This document shows positions 24,490 through 34,633 of a stretch of DNA of 64,000 nt, piece after piece (the stretch's first letter is position 1; every line of letters starts with the position of its first letter). Both the position numbers and the translations under genes were made by a program. The stretch is from Clusia tigrina. Its lineage: Eukaryota; Arthropoda; Insecta; Diptera; Clusiidae. Location: assembly GCA_920105625.2 (NCBI GenBank), contig OV050032.1, forward strand, positions 75,497,879-75,561,878, given 5' to 3'. The notes beneath the pieces are model-generated. The model had not been told where the DNA came from. It did not search any database and saw only the letters and a program-made list of their open reading frames with translations.

Positions 24490-25330
24490 TAATAAATGAA
24501 ACAATTAATGGTGAGTTTCAAATCAATGTCCATAGTCCAGATAAAATACAGTCACAAATACCTGAATCCTATAAAAAGATTGTCAAAGCGTTACAATCGA
24601 GAAAATGCGGAATTTTATACGTACAAGCCTAAACAGGAAAGAAGTTTTAATGTGATCCTGCGAAATATGCATATTTCGGTAGACACAACCGACTTAAAGA
24701 CTTCTCTTGAAGAGTTGGGACACAAAGTTACAAATGTATGGAACATGAAGTAGAGACAGACCAGAAAGCCCATACCAATGTTTGTAGTAGAAGTTGAAAG
24801 AAATATTTCACATACAAAATCTACTAAATCTAATCCAGTGCACAAATTATCAACAATATGGTCACACAAAAGCTTATTGCCGCAGAAGACCTAAATGCAT
24901 CAATTGTGCTGGGAATCATGCGTCTGTCGATTGTGAACGCAAAGGTAAGCTTAACCATGTTAAATGTACAATGTCAAGGTATGTACGCTATGTTCCTCTA
25001 ACTACAAAAGTTTCTCTGTTTACAGAGCGCTGGAAAGTGAAAAATATCCACAGCTTAGAACAAAAGAATAGGTAGCTGTACAAAACACTCAACCTAATGG
25101 TTGCAATTCAATTTCTCCCTCAGAAAAGCAGCAAAAACAAACACAAAACTATGCTGACGTAGTTAAAGGGCAATCAAATTCAAGCAACAAAGGTGCAAAA
25201 TCCATCAACTCATCTTAAAATTTATGGAATCAATAGTCAAATGATGAATCAAATGATGAATCAGATGATGATCTTGACAAACCTGCTAATCGCAAATACC
25301 ACAAAATCATTATGCCCTTAAAAATTTAAG
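24490..25330 (+). pseudogene. Jockey-2 ORF1 remnant
   Basis: The PRE_C2HC-like region contains FNVILRNMHISVDTTDLKTS (24640-24700), and zinc knuckles CTNYQQYGHTKAYC and CINCAGNHASVDC lie at 24835-24945; the first has Tyr in place of the second Cys. A frameshift near 24750-24790 separates them. The C-terminal part is Ser/Asn/Lys-rich with several stops. The beginning of ORF1 is missing. Confidence 0.75.
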
Positions 25331-25339
25331 TTTCGAATG

Positions 25340-26209
25340 ACAACGAACTTGCTCAACGTGTCCAGGAGATATCATGGTATTTCAAACAACGTCATATAGA
25401 TATTCTATTTCTTATCTCTGAAACACATTTCACAAAAAAAAGCTTTCTACGAATACCAAATCACAACTTTTACCAAACAATGCATCCCGATAGCTCCCCT
25501 TATGGTGGAAGAACTAAAATAATAAACAAAAATTTTAAATATCCATCCAAGCCACAAATGAGATTACCTAACTACTATTAAGGCACTGAAACTACAATAT
25601 GAGTCTTATATAGGCCACCTAAACATAATATAAAACGTGATGTACCCTGGCTTTTTTAAAACGCTACGCAATAGGATTGTGGTTGGACGTGATTTTAATG
25701 CTAAGAATCCCACGTGGGCCTCAAGGCTTAGAACAACCAAAGGACGCGAGTTACTAAGAACCATACATTCCCTGGGACTCTCTATTATATCGGCCGGTCA
25801 GCCTACACATTGGCCTACAGACATTACTTAGTCTTCGAAGCTATTCATTTTTTTATATCCAAAGGTATACCGATCTGGCAAACAGACTGCACTACAGACT
25901 GCGATCTGTTGTCCGACCATTCGGCGGTAGTTGTGACTTTAGCCAACAATTTTGACAAAATACCGGAGAAGTGTCTTCTTCACACAAAATCTACAGGCTG
26001 GGACCACTTTCGATACCTTCTTATGAGAAATATACAACTCCATATACCACTGAAAACAGATGAAGACATTGATGCTGCAGTCGAGTATCTTATGAGCATT
26101 ATACAGGAATCTGGATGGTGTGCCACTCCACACAAGAAAAATACTTTTAATTCGTCCGCGCTGAAATACTCCCTTGCAGTGATTGACAAAATTGCGGAGA
26201 AACAACGAG
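25340..26209 (+). pseudogene. Jockey-2 endonuclease and linker remnant
   Basis: The apurinic-type endonuclease is recognisable by LFLISETHFT (about 25410), VGRDFNAKNPTWASRL (25680-25730) and DCDLLSDHSAVVV (25900-25935), the last holding the Asp-His catalytic pair. Frames change near 25600 and 25830. The linker to the reverse transcriptase ends at the gypsy insertion site (26210-26213). Confidence 0.8.
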
Positions 26210-26213
26210 CGCG

Positions 26214-26497
26214 AGTTATGTACAAGTAACTATGTGCATATACATACACACAAGTTATGTACAAGTAACTATGTGCATATACATACACACATGTACATAC
26301 ATTATTTATTATGATGCCTGTGGAATTGTGCTGTTAGGTGACGTGATGCTCCCAAACAGTTAAATCGTATGATGCATTAAAAATTAGACAAAAACTTTTA
26401 TAGATTGATGTACAGAGTTTAGTCTTAAGCAGATATCATTGAATAAAGACTTGTTTTGTGCTACACTACTCGCTGTTCGCATTTTAGTATTTTAACT
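26214..26497 (+). repeat. Gypsy 5' LTR (284 bp, with internal 39-bp tandem duplication)
   Basis: The first 39 bases (AGTTATGTACAAGTAACTAT...) are repeated at once at 26253. The LTR also has about 40 bases near 26325-26370 that the 3' LTR lacks. AATAAAG at about 26442 would serve for polyadenylation. Confidence 0.9.
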
Positions 26498-26513
26498 GGC
26501 GCAGTCGATGTGT
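26497..26513 (+). promoter_or_regulatory. Gypsy primer binding site
   Basis: TGGCGCAGTCGATGTG begins at the last base of the 5' LTR. It resembles the tRNA-Ser-type primer site (TGGCGCAGTCG...) of the gypsy/17.6 group; the tRNA assignment rests on that similarity. Confidence 0.7.
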
Positions 26514-26816
26514 TTTAAATAAATTGTTGAAAACGGAGGCATTGATAGTGAAATTTACTTAGTGCTGCAGACACAACACAAAACGTTTAAAGAAAGAACC
26601 TTTAATTTGCTAAAGGAACAGTACGAGTAAAAGTGAAAACAAGCAATACTAAGTTTGAAAAGAAACGAAGTGGATTTAAAATAACGTGAATTTTTGTTCT
26701 AAACTTTGATAAACGACTGAGAGAAAGTCGAAGTTTTGTGGAAAATATACAACCTTTAACTAACATTTATAAAACTAAAAATAAAATAAACATTTAACAT
26801 AAATAATTAGCCAAAA

Positions 26817-27916
26817 ATGGCTAGCCAAAACTTACCAGCGGTAAATCCAGCAAGTTCGGTAATGGAGCAGTGCTTAGTAGCCATGACAAGGCTTTTGTAC
26901 CAATCAGCTGAACAGCAATCAACAAGCTTAAGAAGCCGGATAGAAAAAGACTTAAAGTATTTGCCAGCTTTTTCCGGTGAACCAAAAATGCTGCCCTCAT
27001 TTATTAATGCAGTAGATCGAGTTCTCGCAGATTATGCTTCGGATGGAGCAGTGGCATACCAAATCATATACGATCTGAAGATACAAGGAACCGCCAAAAA
27101 CCACATTCATCTGAATCAACCAGCCACTTGGGCATTATGCAAGGAAAGGCTTATGCAACATTTCAAATCTTCGAAAGACCAGATGGAATTAACGGCTGAA
27201 ATATCGTCACTTAGAGTAAGTAGTGTAAGTGACTTATGTGTTAAGGTTAGGGTTATTATAGATTATATAACAGAATATTGTGCTCTCAGTGATAACGGTA
27301 CGGTTATGAAGGACATTTTCTCTGGAATGTAATTCAGAGGATTAAACAGTTAGCGTCCGGTACATTGGCATATGCCGTAAGAAATATTGTTTCGCTTAGA
27401 GATATTGAAAAAGTAATTAATGATTTCATTGGTATGGATGAGCATAACTTAAACACTTTTCTGTTGATAAAAAACTATAATAAAAACTTTACTAGTAATC
27501 AGAGTATTAGAGTAAATAAGTTTGGCAAAAATAATAAAAGTAATTTTCAACAACGTAGTCCAGAAAATCCATTTGAAAATCGGGGTCACATTAATAATTC
27601 AAGGCAAATTCACAACAGTTACGAAAACCATAACTCTGCTTATAATAACCATTCATTTAACCAAATGTCAGGTGTAGATTATAACAATTATTCCGGTTTC
27701 AATCGTAATAATAGTGGTAATTTACTAAATCCAGTTTCTAATCATTTAAATTATCATTGGCAAAGTTCAGGTGGCTCAAATAATCGCCGAAATCAAAGAA
27801 ATAATATTACCAACCAAACACAGCAAACACGGAAGTCCAATATTCCAATGGACATTGACACAATGAGTCAAACATTTGATGAAAAAACGAATGACACAGA
27901 AGATGTTTTTTTTTAA
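26817..27916 (+). pseudogene. Gypsy Gag, frameshifted
   Basis: The start ATG at 26817 follows an A-rich leader. The first frame (171 codons) has a capsid-like helical region (FSGEPKMLPSFINAVDRVL, TWALCKERLMQHF). A frameshift near 27330 moves reading to 27365-27916, whose second half is Asn/Gln/Ser-rich with many NN and NRN pairs and no CCHC knuckle, as in other insect gypsy Gag proteins that bind RNA through basic Asn-rich tails. It overlaps the Pol frame at 27876-27916, as expected for -1 frameshifting. Confidence 0.8.
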
Positions 27917-29646
27917 ATTAGCCTCGGACATCAATAAAGTTTATTTACATTTAACTATCTTTAATCAAAAATTTATTGGGTTAATTGATACGGTATCCAC
28001 TTTAAGTATCTTAAAAGAAAGTAGTTTCGAAAAATTCAATTTACCCATTTTATTTGAAGAAGGAAAAAGAACTTTAAGAACTATTAATAGCTAAGTTAGT
28101 AAACCAAATAAAACGGTAATTACACCATGCCCTTTAGAATTTAATGCTCCTCAATACACCAGAATGAAATGGGTGATGTTGGATTTCAATAAACCATTCG
28201 ATTTAATACTGGGTATGGATTGGATAAGCAAAAATGTTAAAAGGATAGATTTTCAAAACTTGCAGTTGGAAATTAATAATAAGTTGATCCTTCCATTCTT
28301 AAAAAAAACTTTGCAGGATATGGTAGAGATTTTAGAAGTAAGTGATGTTCAAAATATAAAATTAATTCATTTAAATAGCTAAGAAAAAGGAATTATAAAC
28401 AGGCTCCTAAAAAAATTTGAGAAGTTAATTTATAAGGAAGGTGATATTTTAACAAACACTAATTCAGTTGCCCATGAAATTAAAACGGTAACAGACCAGC
28501 AAATTAACTCTAGAGTATATAGGTTACCACCGAAACATGAAGAAGAAGTTAGATAACAAATATATGAAATGGAAAGGCAGGGAATCATAAGGCAAAGTAA
28601 AAGCAAATATAGCTCACCCATTATTGTAGTGCCTAAGAAGAAGGATAATTCCGGTGTTCAAAAATACAGGATAGTTGTTGATTACAGAAGGCTTAATCAA
28701 CTTACCGTTGATGATAAATATCCATTACCCAATATCGATGGAATTTTGGACAATTTGGATAAAGCCCAATATATTAGCCCACTGGACTTAGCAAAGGGTC
28801 ACCAGATTTTAATGTCGAAAAAGGACATAGAGAAAACCGCATTTGTGACTCCGGCCGGGTTATATGAGTACGTTCGAATGCCTTTCGGCCTTAAGAATGC
28901 TCCTGCCACTTTCCAAAGGTTGATCAATGAAGTTCTAAGAGAGTACATTAATAAAATTTGCGTCGTTTATCTTGACGACATTCTTATTTTTTCGACATCT
29001 CTAGAAGAACACAAAATGTCTTTGGAGAAAATTTTTACAAAGCTTCAAGAGCACAATTTGAAAATACAACCAAACAAATGTTGTTTTTTACAGAAAGAGA
29101 CCCCTTTTCTAGGGCATATTTTAACAGCAGACAGAATTAAAGAAAATCCTCAAAAAATTTATGTAATTCAAGTGTTAGAGATTCCAAAAACGGAAAAACA
29201 ATTAAAGGGATTCCTCGGTATAACTGGCTATTACCGAAAGTTTATTAAGAATTTTTCTAAAATAGCTTATCCTATGATAAAATATCTTAAAAAAGACTGC
29301 AAAATAAATATTAATGAGTTTTGAGAATTTAAAAGCATTGATTTCTTCACATCCAATTCTCAAATATCCTGAATATGACAAAGAATTTACAATAACTACC
29401 GACGCTAGTGATTATGCAATAGGAGCCGTATTGTCACAACAAGGACATCCTATTTGCTACATATCGAGGACATTAAATAATCACGAGAAAAATTATAGTA
29501 CAATAGATAAAGAGTTCCTCGCAATTATCTACTCGGTCACTTATCTCAGGCCTTACATCTATGGAAACAAGTTTAGAATTGTAACTGATCATTGTCCGAT
29601 TAAGTACTTCAATTCTAAGTACAAGGGTAAAGAGTGCTCACCTTAA
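27876..29646 (+). pseudogene. Gypsy Pol: protease, reverse transcriptase, RNase H (broken)
   Basis: The protease region has GLIDTVSTLSIL (about 27980), with Thr-Val in place of Thr/Ser-Gly, and LILGMDWI (28205). Stops at 28092, 28380 and 28553 interrupt it in frame. Reverse transcriptase is intact from 28569 to about 29300, with [24 protein letters not shown] and the catalytic YLDDILIFS (28970). A frameshift near 29310 leads to RNase H with TTDASDYAIGAVLSQ (29398) and STIDKEFLAI. Confidence 0.88.
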
Positions 29647-31157
29647 TCAAACTCCAAGAATTTAACTATGAAATAGATTACCTTCACGGAAAGGAAAATA
29701 AAGTGGCAGATTTTTTAAGCCGTATCGAAAATTCAGAAAAAATAAATTCTAACAATGATAATGAGTCGAATTTCGAAATGTCAGATACTATACACTCGGC
29801 GGAAGAGGAACTATTAGATCATATTATTATAAAAGAAGAAATAGTTAATAAATATAAAACCCAAATAATTTTAACTTTTAGTCCGACAAATGAAATTCAA
29901 AATATTTATAGCAGAAAAATTATTGAGATAAACCCATTAGAGGATGAAAACATTATAAAAAATATTTTAAAAAACAACATAAAAAGAGGTCATATAGGAA
30001 TATTTTCGGAGGTACCAGACACCGATTATAACAAAATACAGTTAATAATTATTTCAATGTTTTCTCATGACAATAAAATAAAGTTTAAAAAATGCACTAA
30101 GAGAGCGACTGAAATTAAAAAAGAGGAAGATCTTCATAAACAAATTGCTTTGTATCATTATAACGAATCCATCCACAGTGGTATACATGAAACATATCAG
30201 AGTTTAAAAGACAAAACTTACTATCCAAAATTAAAAGAACAAATCCAACTTATAATAAGTAATTGTGAAAAATACCAACAAATTAAATATAATAGAAACC
30301 CGATTAAACCAATGTTCAACTTTACTGAGACTGCTACTGAAAAAAATCAAATCCTCCACATCGACATTTTTCATTCCAAAAAACTATCTTTTATAACTTT
30401 TATTGATAAGCTCACCAAATTTGCTACAGCGTATGATATTACAGACCGAAACTGGAGATCCAAAAAGAAAATTATAATAGAGCAATTCGCCAAATTCGGG
30501 AAACCGAAAAAGGTAGTAATGGATAATGAATTTAGGGCAGAGCAATTAATTGAATATTTTAATAAGGAAAATATAGAAGTGCAGTTGACAACTCCGAATA
30601 GGCATACGGCGAACGTAGATATTGAGAGGCTCCACTCGACCCTGTTGGAAAAACTAACAGGAATCGACGATCCGGACCTCTCAACAGAGATGACAATTCA
30701 ACTCGCTGTAGGAAATTACAATGACAGATACCATTCCACAGTTAAATGCACTCCTAGATTTGCTCTTTATTATACTGAACCAACAACTTTGCATACTAAT
30801 ATAAACAAAGTTAAACGGCAGACAATTTACAAAAGGAATAAAATTAGAGAAAATTATATTATTATTATATTTATTTATAGAAATTTATTATATTTATTTA
30901 TTTATATTATATTATAGAAAAATAGAATCGTTGGCCCAATCAAAAACTACAAACGGGTACGACATAAAGATGCACGTTACTTCAGAATTACTCCTCTAGC
31001 CAATGTTCCTTTATCTAATATTAAACGATCTTTAAAATTAACAATCAATAAGAATGATTTGGTTAATGAAGATAATGAAAAAATCGAAATAACTGATGAT
31101 AATTTAAGTATTGTAGCACTAGCAAGCGATATTAGCAAAACAGAGAAAATTGCCTAA
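29634..31157 (+). pseudogene. Gypsy integrase, frameshifted, C-terminus interrupted by AT repeat
   Basis: The tether YEIDYLHGKENKVADFLSRI joins RNase H to integrase. The zinc-binding part shows H...H and NCEKYQQIK, where the second Cys of the HHCC motif is lost. The core has LHIDIFHSK (first Asp), VVMDNEFRAEQLIEYF (second Asp) and NVDIERLHSTLLEKL (Glu). After KIRENY an AT-rich stretch of about 65 bp (30853-30918) causes a stop. The remaining C-terminal sequence (IVGPIKNYKRVRHKDARYF onward) is readable to TAA at about 31155. Confidence 0.85.
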
Positions 31158-31317
31158 ATAATAATTTTACCAATGTAAATCATAAACATACATACATAAG
31201 TTAAAAAAAAAACTATATTATACGAGTATATACTTATAAATATACCTAAATATATACGCATATTTAAATAAGTCGCTAAAATAGAATTCAGGAGAATTCT
31301 TAAAGTAGCCCGAGGAG

Positions 31318-31522
31318 AGTTATGTACAAGTAACTATGTGCATATACCTACACACATGTACATATATTATTTATTATGATGCCTGTGCTGTTAGGTGGCA
31401 TTAAAAATTTAACAATAAGCTTTTATAGATTGATGTACAGAGTTTAGTCTTAAGCAGATGTCATTGAATAAAGACTTGTTTTGTGCTACACTACTCGCTG
31501 TTCGCATATTACTATTTTAACT
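31318..31522 (+). repeat. Gypsy 3' LTR (205 bp)
   Basis: It matches the 5' LTR from AGTTATGT to TTTTAACT but lacks the 39-bp duplication and about 40 internal bases. Point differences show that the element is not very recent. CGCG follows directly. Confidence 0.92.
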
Positions 31523-31526
31523 CGCG

Positions 31527-32462
31527 CAAACAATGGCAAATTTCAAGACATCCGGATACCAAAGCCGAATTAAACAGGATTATCAGAGAGCTCAAGCTTT
31601 TGATGAAGAGGGAGCACACTTAATTTCTGTGTTCCAACCAAAAAAGATTGAATGTTCCTAGAGACAGATTGACTTAATAGAGAACAAGTTAGACGAATAT
31701 CTTCAATTGCAATTGCCTATGAAAAACATATCAGGAACTGAGTTAATAAGTGTACTTGCAAACTTGAATGAAAGAAAGGCTCCAGGATCTTAATCACAAA
31801 CAAAGTACTCAAACAGTTACCTCTTTCGTGTATAACACTTCTAAGAAACATACTCAATGGTGCACTGCAAAGAAGTTATTTCCCAGCACAATGGAAAGTG
31901 GGAGGAATTAAGATGATTCTAAAGCCTGGCAAAAGTCGTGTCGATCCGACATCTTATCGTCCCATCAGCTTACTGCCAATGATTTCAAAAGTGTTTGAAA
32001 TACTTATAATTAAGAAGCTAATGCCCATTGTTGAAGTGAAAAAAATCATCCCACAATACAAATTTGAATTTCGGAAGTATCATGGCACGATTGAAAAAGT
32101 CCATAGACTAATTGAGAATATCCACAAAAGCTATGAAAATAAATAATTCTGTACAACAAATTTTCTTGACATATAGTAAGCCATTGATAGAGTATGGCAT
32201 GAGGGATTGCTGTAAAAGCTATTAAATATGCTTCCAGTAAATCTTTATCTTCTGATTAAGTCCTATCTTACTAATAGGCATTTTTACATCAAACGTGATG
32301 ACGAAGTCTCCACTTTACAAAAAATCAATGTCGGGGTTCCTCAAGGAAGTGTCCTTGGACCAATTTTATACCATTTATGTACGTCAGACCTGCCTGCACC
32401 AACCAACGTCGCCAAGTATCTAGGTATATGGTTGGACCGACGGATAACATGGAAACCTCATA
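31527..32462 (+). pseudogene. Jockey-2 reverse transcriptase remnant
   Basis: Sequence resumes after the gypsy with the KAELNRIIRELKL linker. RT motifs are SYRPISLLPMISKVFEILI (31950), KYHGTIEKVHRLIENIH (32080), SYLTNRHFYIK (32260) and VPQGSVLGPILYHL (32335). The YADD box is deleted: SDLPAPTN runs straight into VAKYLGIWLDRRITWKPHIQ, which ends at the rosa-like element. Confidence 0.85.
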
Positions 32463-32464
32463 TA

Positions 32465-33540
32465 CAGGGTGGGCCAAAAGTCACCATAGGGTTTAAAAAT
32501 TTAATGACTTTTTCGTTTATATATTTTTTAAATTTTTTTTTCAGATTATATGTATAAAGCCTGGAGAATAAATAATGGAGCGATTCACAACTGAACACAG
32601 AACCAGAATAATATAATTTTATATTTTAAATAAGCGATCAATTATTTTAATGCAAAGAGCATATGTCGACATTTTAACGTCAGAAATTCGCCCTCTGAAG
32701 CAATGATTCGTTGCATAGTTCATCGTCACCACCAACATGGCAACGTAAGAGATTTGCCTCGAACCGGTAGACCACTGCGGAAAATATTGAACGTGCAGAG
32801 CAAAGTGTTAATGAAACACCAGAAACATATACTAGAAGGCGTTCTGCTCAGCTAGTACTCTGCTGCAATGGATACATTTTGCTGCTAAATTTCAACAGAT
32901 GGCCAGAAATGAAATCAACTTTAATGAAAATCTGATTATGAGTGATGAAGCTCATTTTCATTTGAATGGCTTTGTTAATAAGCAGAACTGTATGTTCTGG
33001 GGTTCCGAAAATCCAAGAGCCATTCATCAACGACAATTGCACCCCATTAGGTGTACAGTATGGTGTTGCATTACATCTGAAAATATCATTGGGCCTTACT
33101 TTTTCGAAAATGAAGATGAAAGAGCTGTAACCGTAAATGGAGAGCGGTATCGGTTTATGATAGAACATTTTTTACGTCCTGCTCTTAAAAACAGTCCATG
33201 GAGACATGGAGACACAACGACACTTTTAAAACAAATTTTTGGAGAGCGAATAATTTCCCAACAATTTTCTTTGGGGTTTTTGACGGAGCGAGTATATGTG
33301 AAGAAGCCCGAGGCAATCCTTGAACTAAAGGCCAACATTGTTGCAGAAATACAGCCACAAGTTTTTAAATATGTTCTGGAAAATGCTCCAAAACGAGCCC
33401 ATCATTGGGAAGCTGAAAACGGGGGTCATTTAAGTGAAATTACTTTCCATACTTAGTGTAAAGAAAATTTCCATTTTGTATATTTTATAATCTGAAAAAA
33501 AATAAATAAAAAATATATAAACGACTTTTGGCCCACCCTG
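32465..33540 (+). mobile_element. Second rosa-like Tc1/mariner element, internally deleted
   Basis: A 1076-bp element has perfect 18-bp inverted repeats CAGGGTGGGCCAAAAGTC and TA on both sides (32463-32464 and 33541-33542). It is about 200 bp shorter than the rosa element at 6546-7831 and has different inverted repeats. It sits in the jockey-2 reverse transcriptase. Confidence 0.93.
32575..33456 (+). pseudogene. rosa-like transposase remnant lacking two catalytic residues
   Basis: The C-terminal open stretch (32899-33456) has IMSDEAHFHLNGFVNKQNC (first catalytic Asp region), GPYFFENEDERAVTVNGERY and a terminal GGHLSEITFHT, all rosa-like. The segment with the second Asp (QQDGAT) and the third Asp (LTPLD) is deleted between about 33215 and 33280, so this copy cannot catalyse. 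N-terminal sequence (about 32575-32898) is broken by frameshifts; a helix-turn-helix trace and a GNVRDLPRTGRP-like stretch remain. Confidence 0.85.
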
Positions 33541-33542
33541 TA

Positions 33543-34085
33543 CTCTGGGATTAAAATTTCGTTCCTTATACTGGTAGCTCATGCGCAAGTCCGTGCTATC
33601 TACTGAAAAAAGCTGCTGATGTATAAAAGTATCCCGAAACCAATTTGGACTTACGAGATTCTATTGTGGGCAACTGCTTCAAGTTCCAACATTGAAATAC
33701 TATAACGTTTCCAAACGATGCACCATGGTTCGTTCCCAATGCCCAGCTTCACACAGAATTAAGAGTGTCATTTATAAAAAACGAAATTAAGCTTCAAAGC
33801 GCAAGGTATAAAAATCGCATCCAAATGAGCTGATCTCCAGCCATATGACCCCAAGCACATCATTCACAAGACAGAAGCGCAAAGCACCACGAGATTTGGT
33901 AGCAATATAGTATAGAAATTAAAAATATAATAAAAAAAATTTTGTTTGTTTTTAATTATAAGGTATGCGTCACTGGGCGTATATGATAGAGATCACTGCA
34001 TGTAGGTAGTATTATAATTGTAAAATGTTTTTAGTCTAAGGCAGAATGCAATAAAAATTTATGAAAAAAAACATTTCCTAGATTT
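33543..34085 (+). pseudogene. Jockey-2 C-terminal tail and 3' UTR
   Basis: After the rosa-like element the frame pieces LGLKFRSLYW, a KPIWTYEILLW-like stretch and NAPWFVPNAQLHTELRV-like codons correspond to the C-terminus of jockey ORF2, ending about 33850. The 3' UTR contains TTAGTCTAAGGCAGAATGCA and ends in an A run near 34070. The same tail, more decayed, is in every unit of the array (about 45700, 49850 and 53930). Confidence 0.75.
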
Positions 34086-34185
34086 TTCTTAAATAAATTA
34101 AGTCATATCACGGCCTGGCCCCTAACCTATGTTGGCTTTTTTCCCTTGCTTACTAAAAAAATCGACATGTCTACTTCACCAGAAT

Positions 34186-34264
34186 TTAAGAAATGATTAT
34201 AAAAAGGGAAATGGAACAATGTTATAATGTTGCAATTTGAGTTGAATTCACCAGTTTTCAACAA
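34186..34264. repeat. Fragment shared with the copia LTR region
   Basis: GAAATGATTATAAAAAGGGAAATGGAACAATG and following bases match 13004-13080 and 15762-15838 with a few changes. It sits exactly between the end of jockey-2 and the start of array unit 0. Confidence 0.7.
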
Positions 34265-34633
34265 AATATACATTGAAGATGATATTAATCGAATCGGAAA
34301 TATTTCAAACCAACAATTTAAGATATTTCTCTGTGATTATCAGATGAACTCTTGGTAATCTAAAAATTTATTTTCATTTACATATTGAACAATCTGCAAT
34401 ATCTTTTTTAGCATATATTGTAGATCATTCTAAAATTTATTAGTTCCAGCTGATTGACCAGCTCCAAGACTGTATAATAATATTCTAGTTGATAAATAAA
34501 AATATTCAATCGGAAATATATTAATATCGAAAATGTGTACTTTGACAAGTATTTTTTTTTTTGTCGGAACAATCTAGTAAGCGCAGCACTCAGACAAAGT
34601 ATATATCCATTGTACTGCACTTAAGGTTCCCTT

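Larger units (their letters stand above)
26214..31522 (+). mobile_element. Gypsy-type LTR retrotransposon without env, both LTRs present
   Basis: Bounded by LTRs starting AGTTATGT and ending TTTTAACT, with CGCG target duplications at 26210-26213 and 31523-31526. The order is LTR, primer site, Gag, protease, reverse transcriptase, RNase H, integrase, purine tract (CCCGAGGAG, 31309-31317), LTR. AGTTA...TAACT ends and the primer site place it near the insect gypsy/17.6 group. No env frame exists between integrase and the 3' LTR. Several stops and frameshifts make it inactive. Confidence 0.93.
24490..34085 (+). mobile_element. Jockey-type LINE (jockey-2), split by gypsy and rosa insertions
   Basis: ORF1 and endonuclease parts are at 24490-26209, the reverse transcriptase resumes at 31527-32462, and the C-terminal tail is at 33543-33850 with a 3' UTR ending in an A run near 34070. 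CGCG duplications mark the gypsy insertion and TA marks the rosa-like one. The 5' end is truncated within ORF1, and stops are frequent. Confidence 0.85.

Noticed and set aside
29650..31318. An envelope gene in the gypsy element
   Set aside because: Integrase runs almost to the purine tract; no further frame with signal peptide or membrane span is present.
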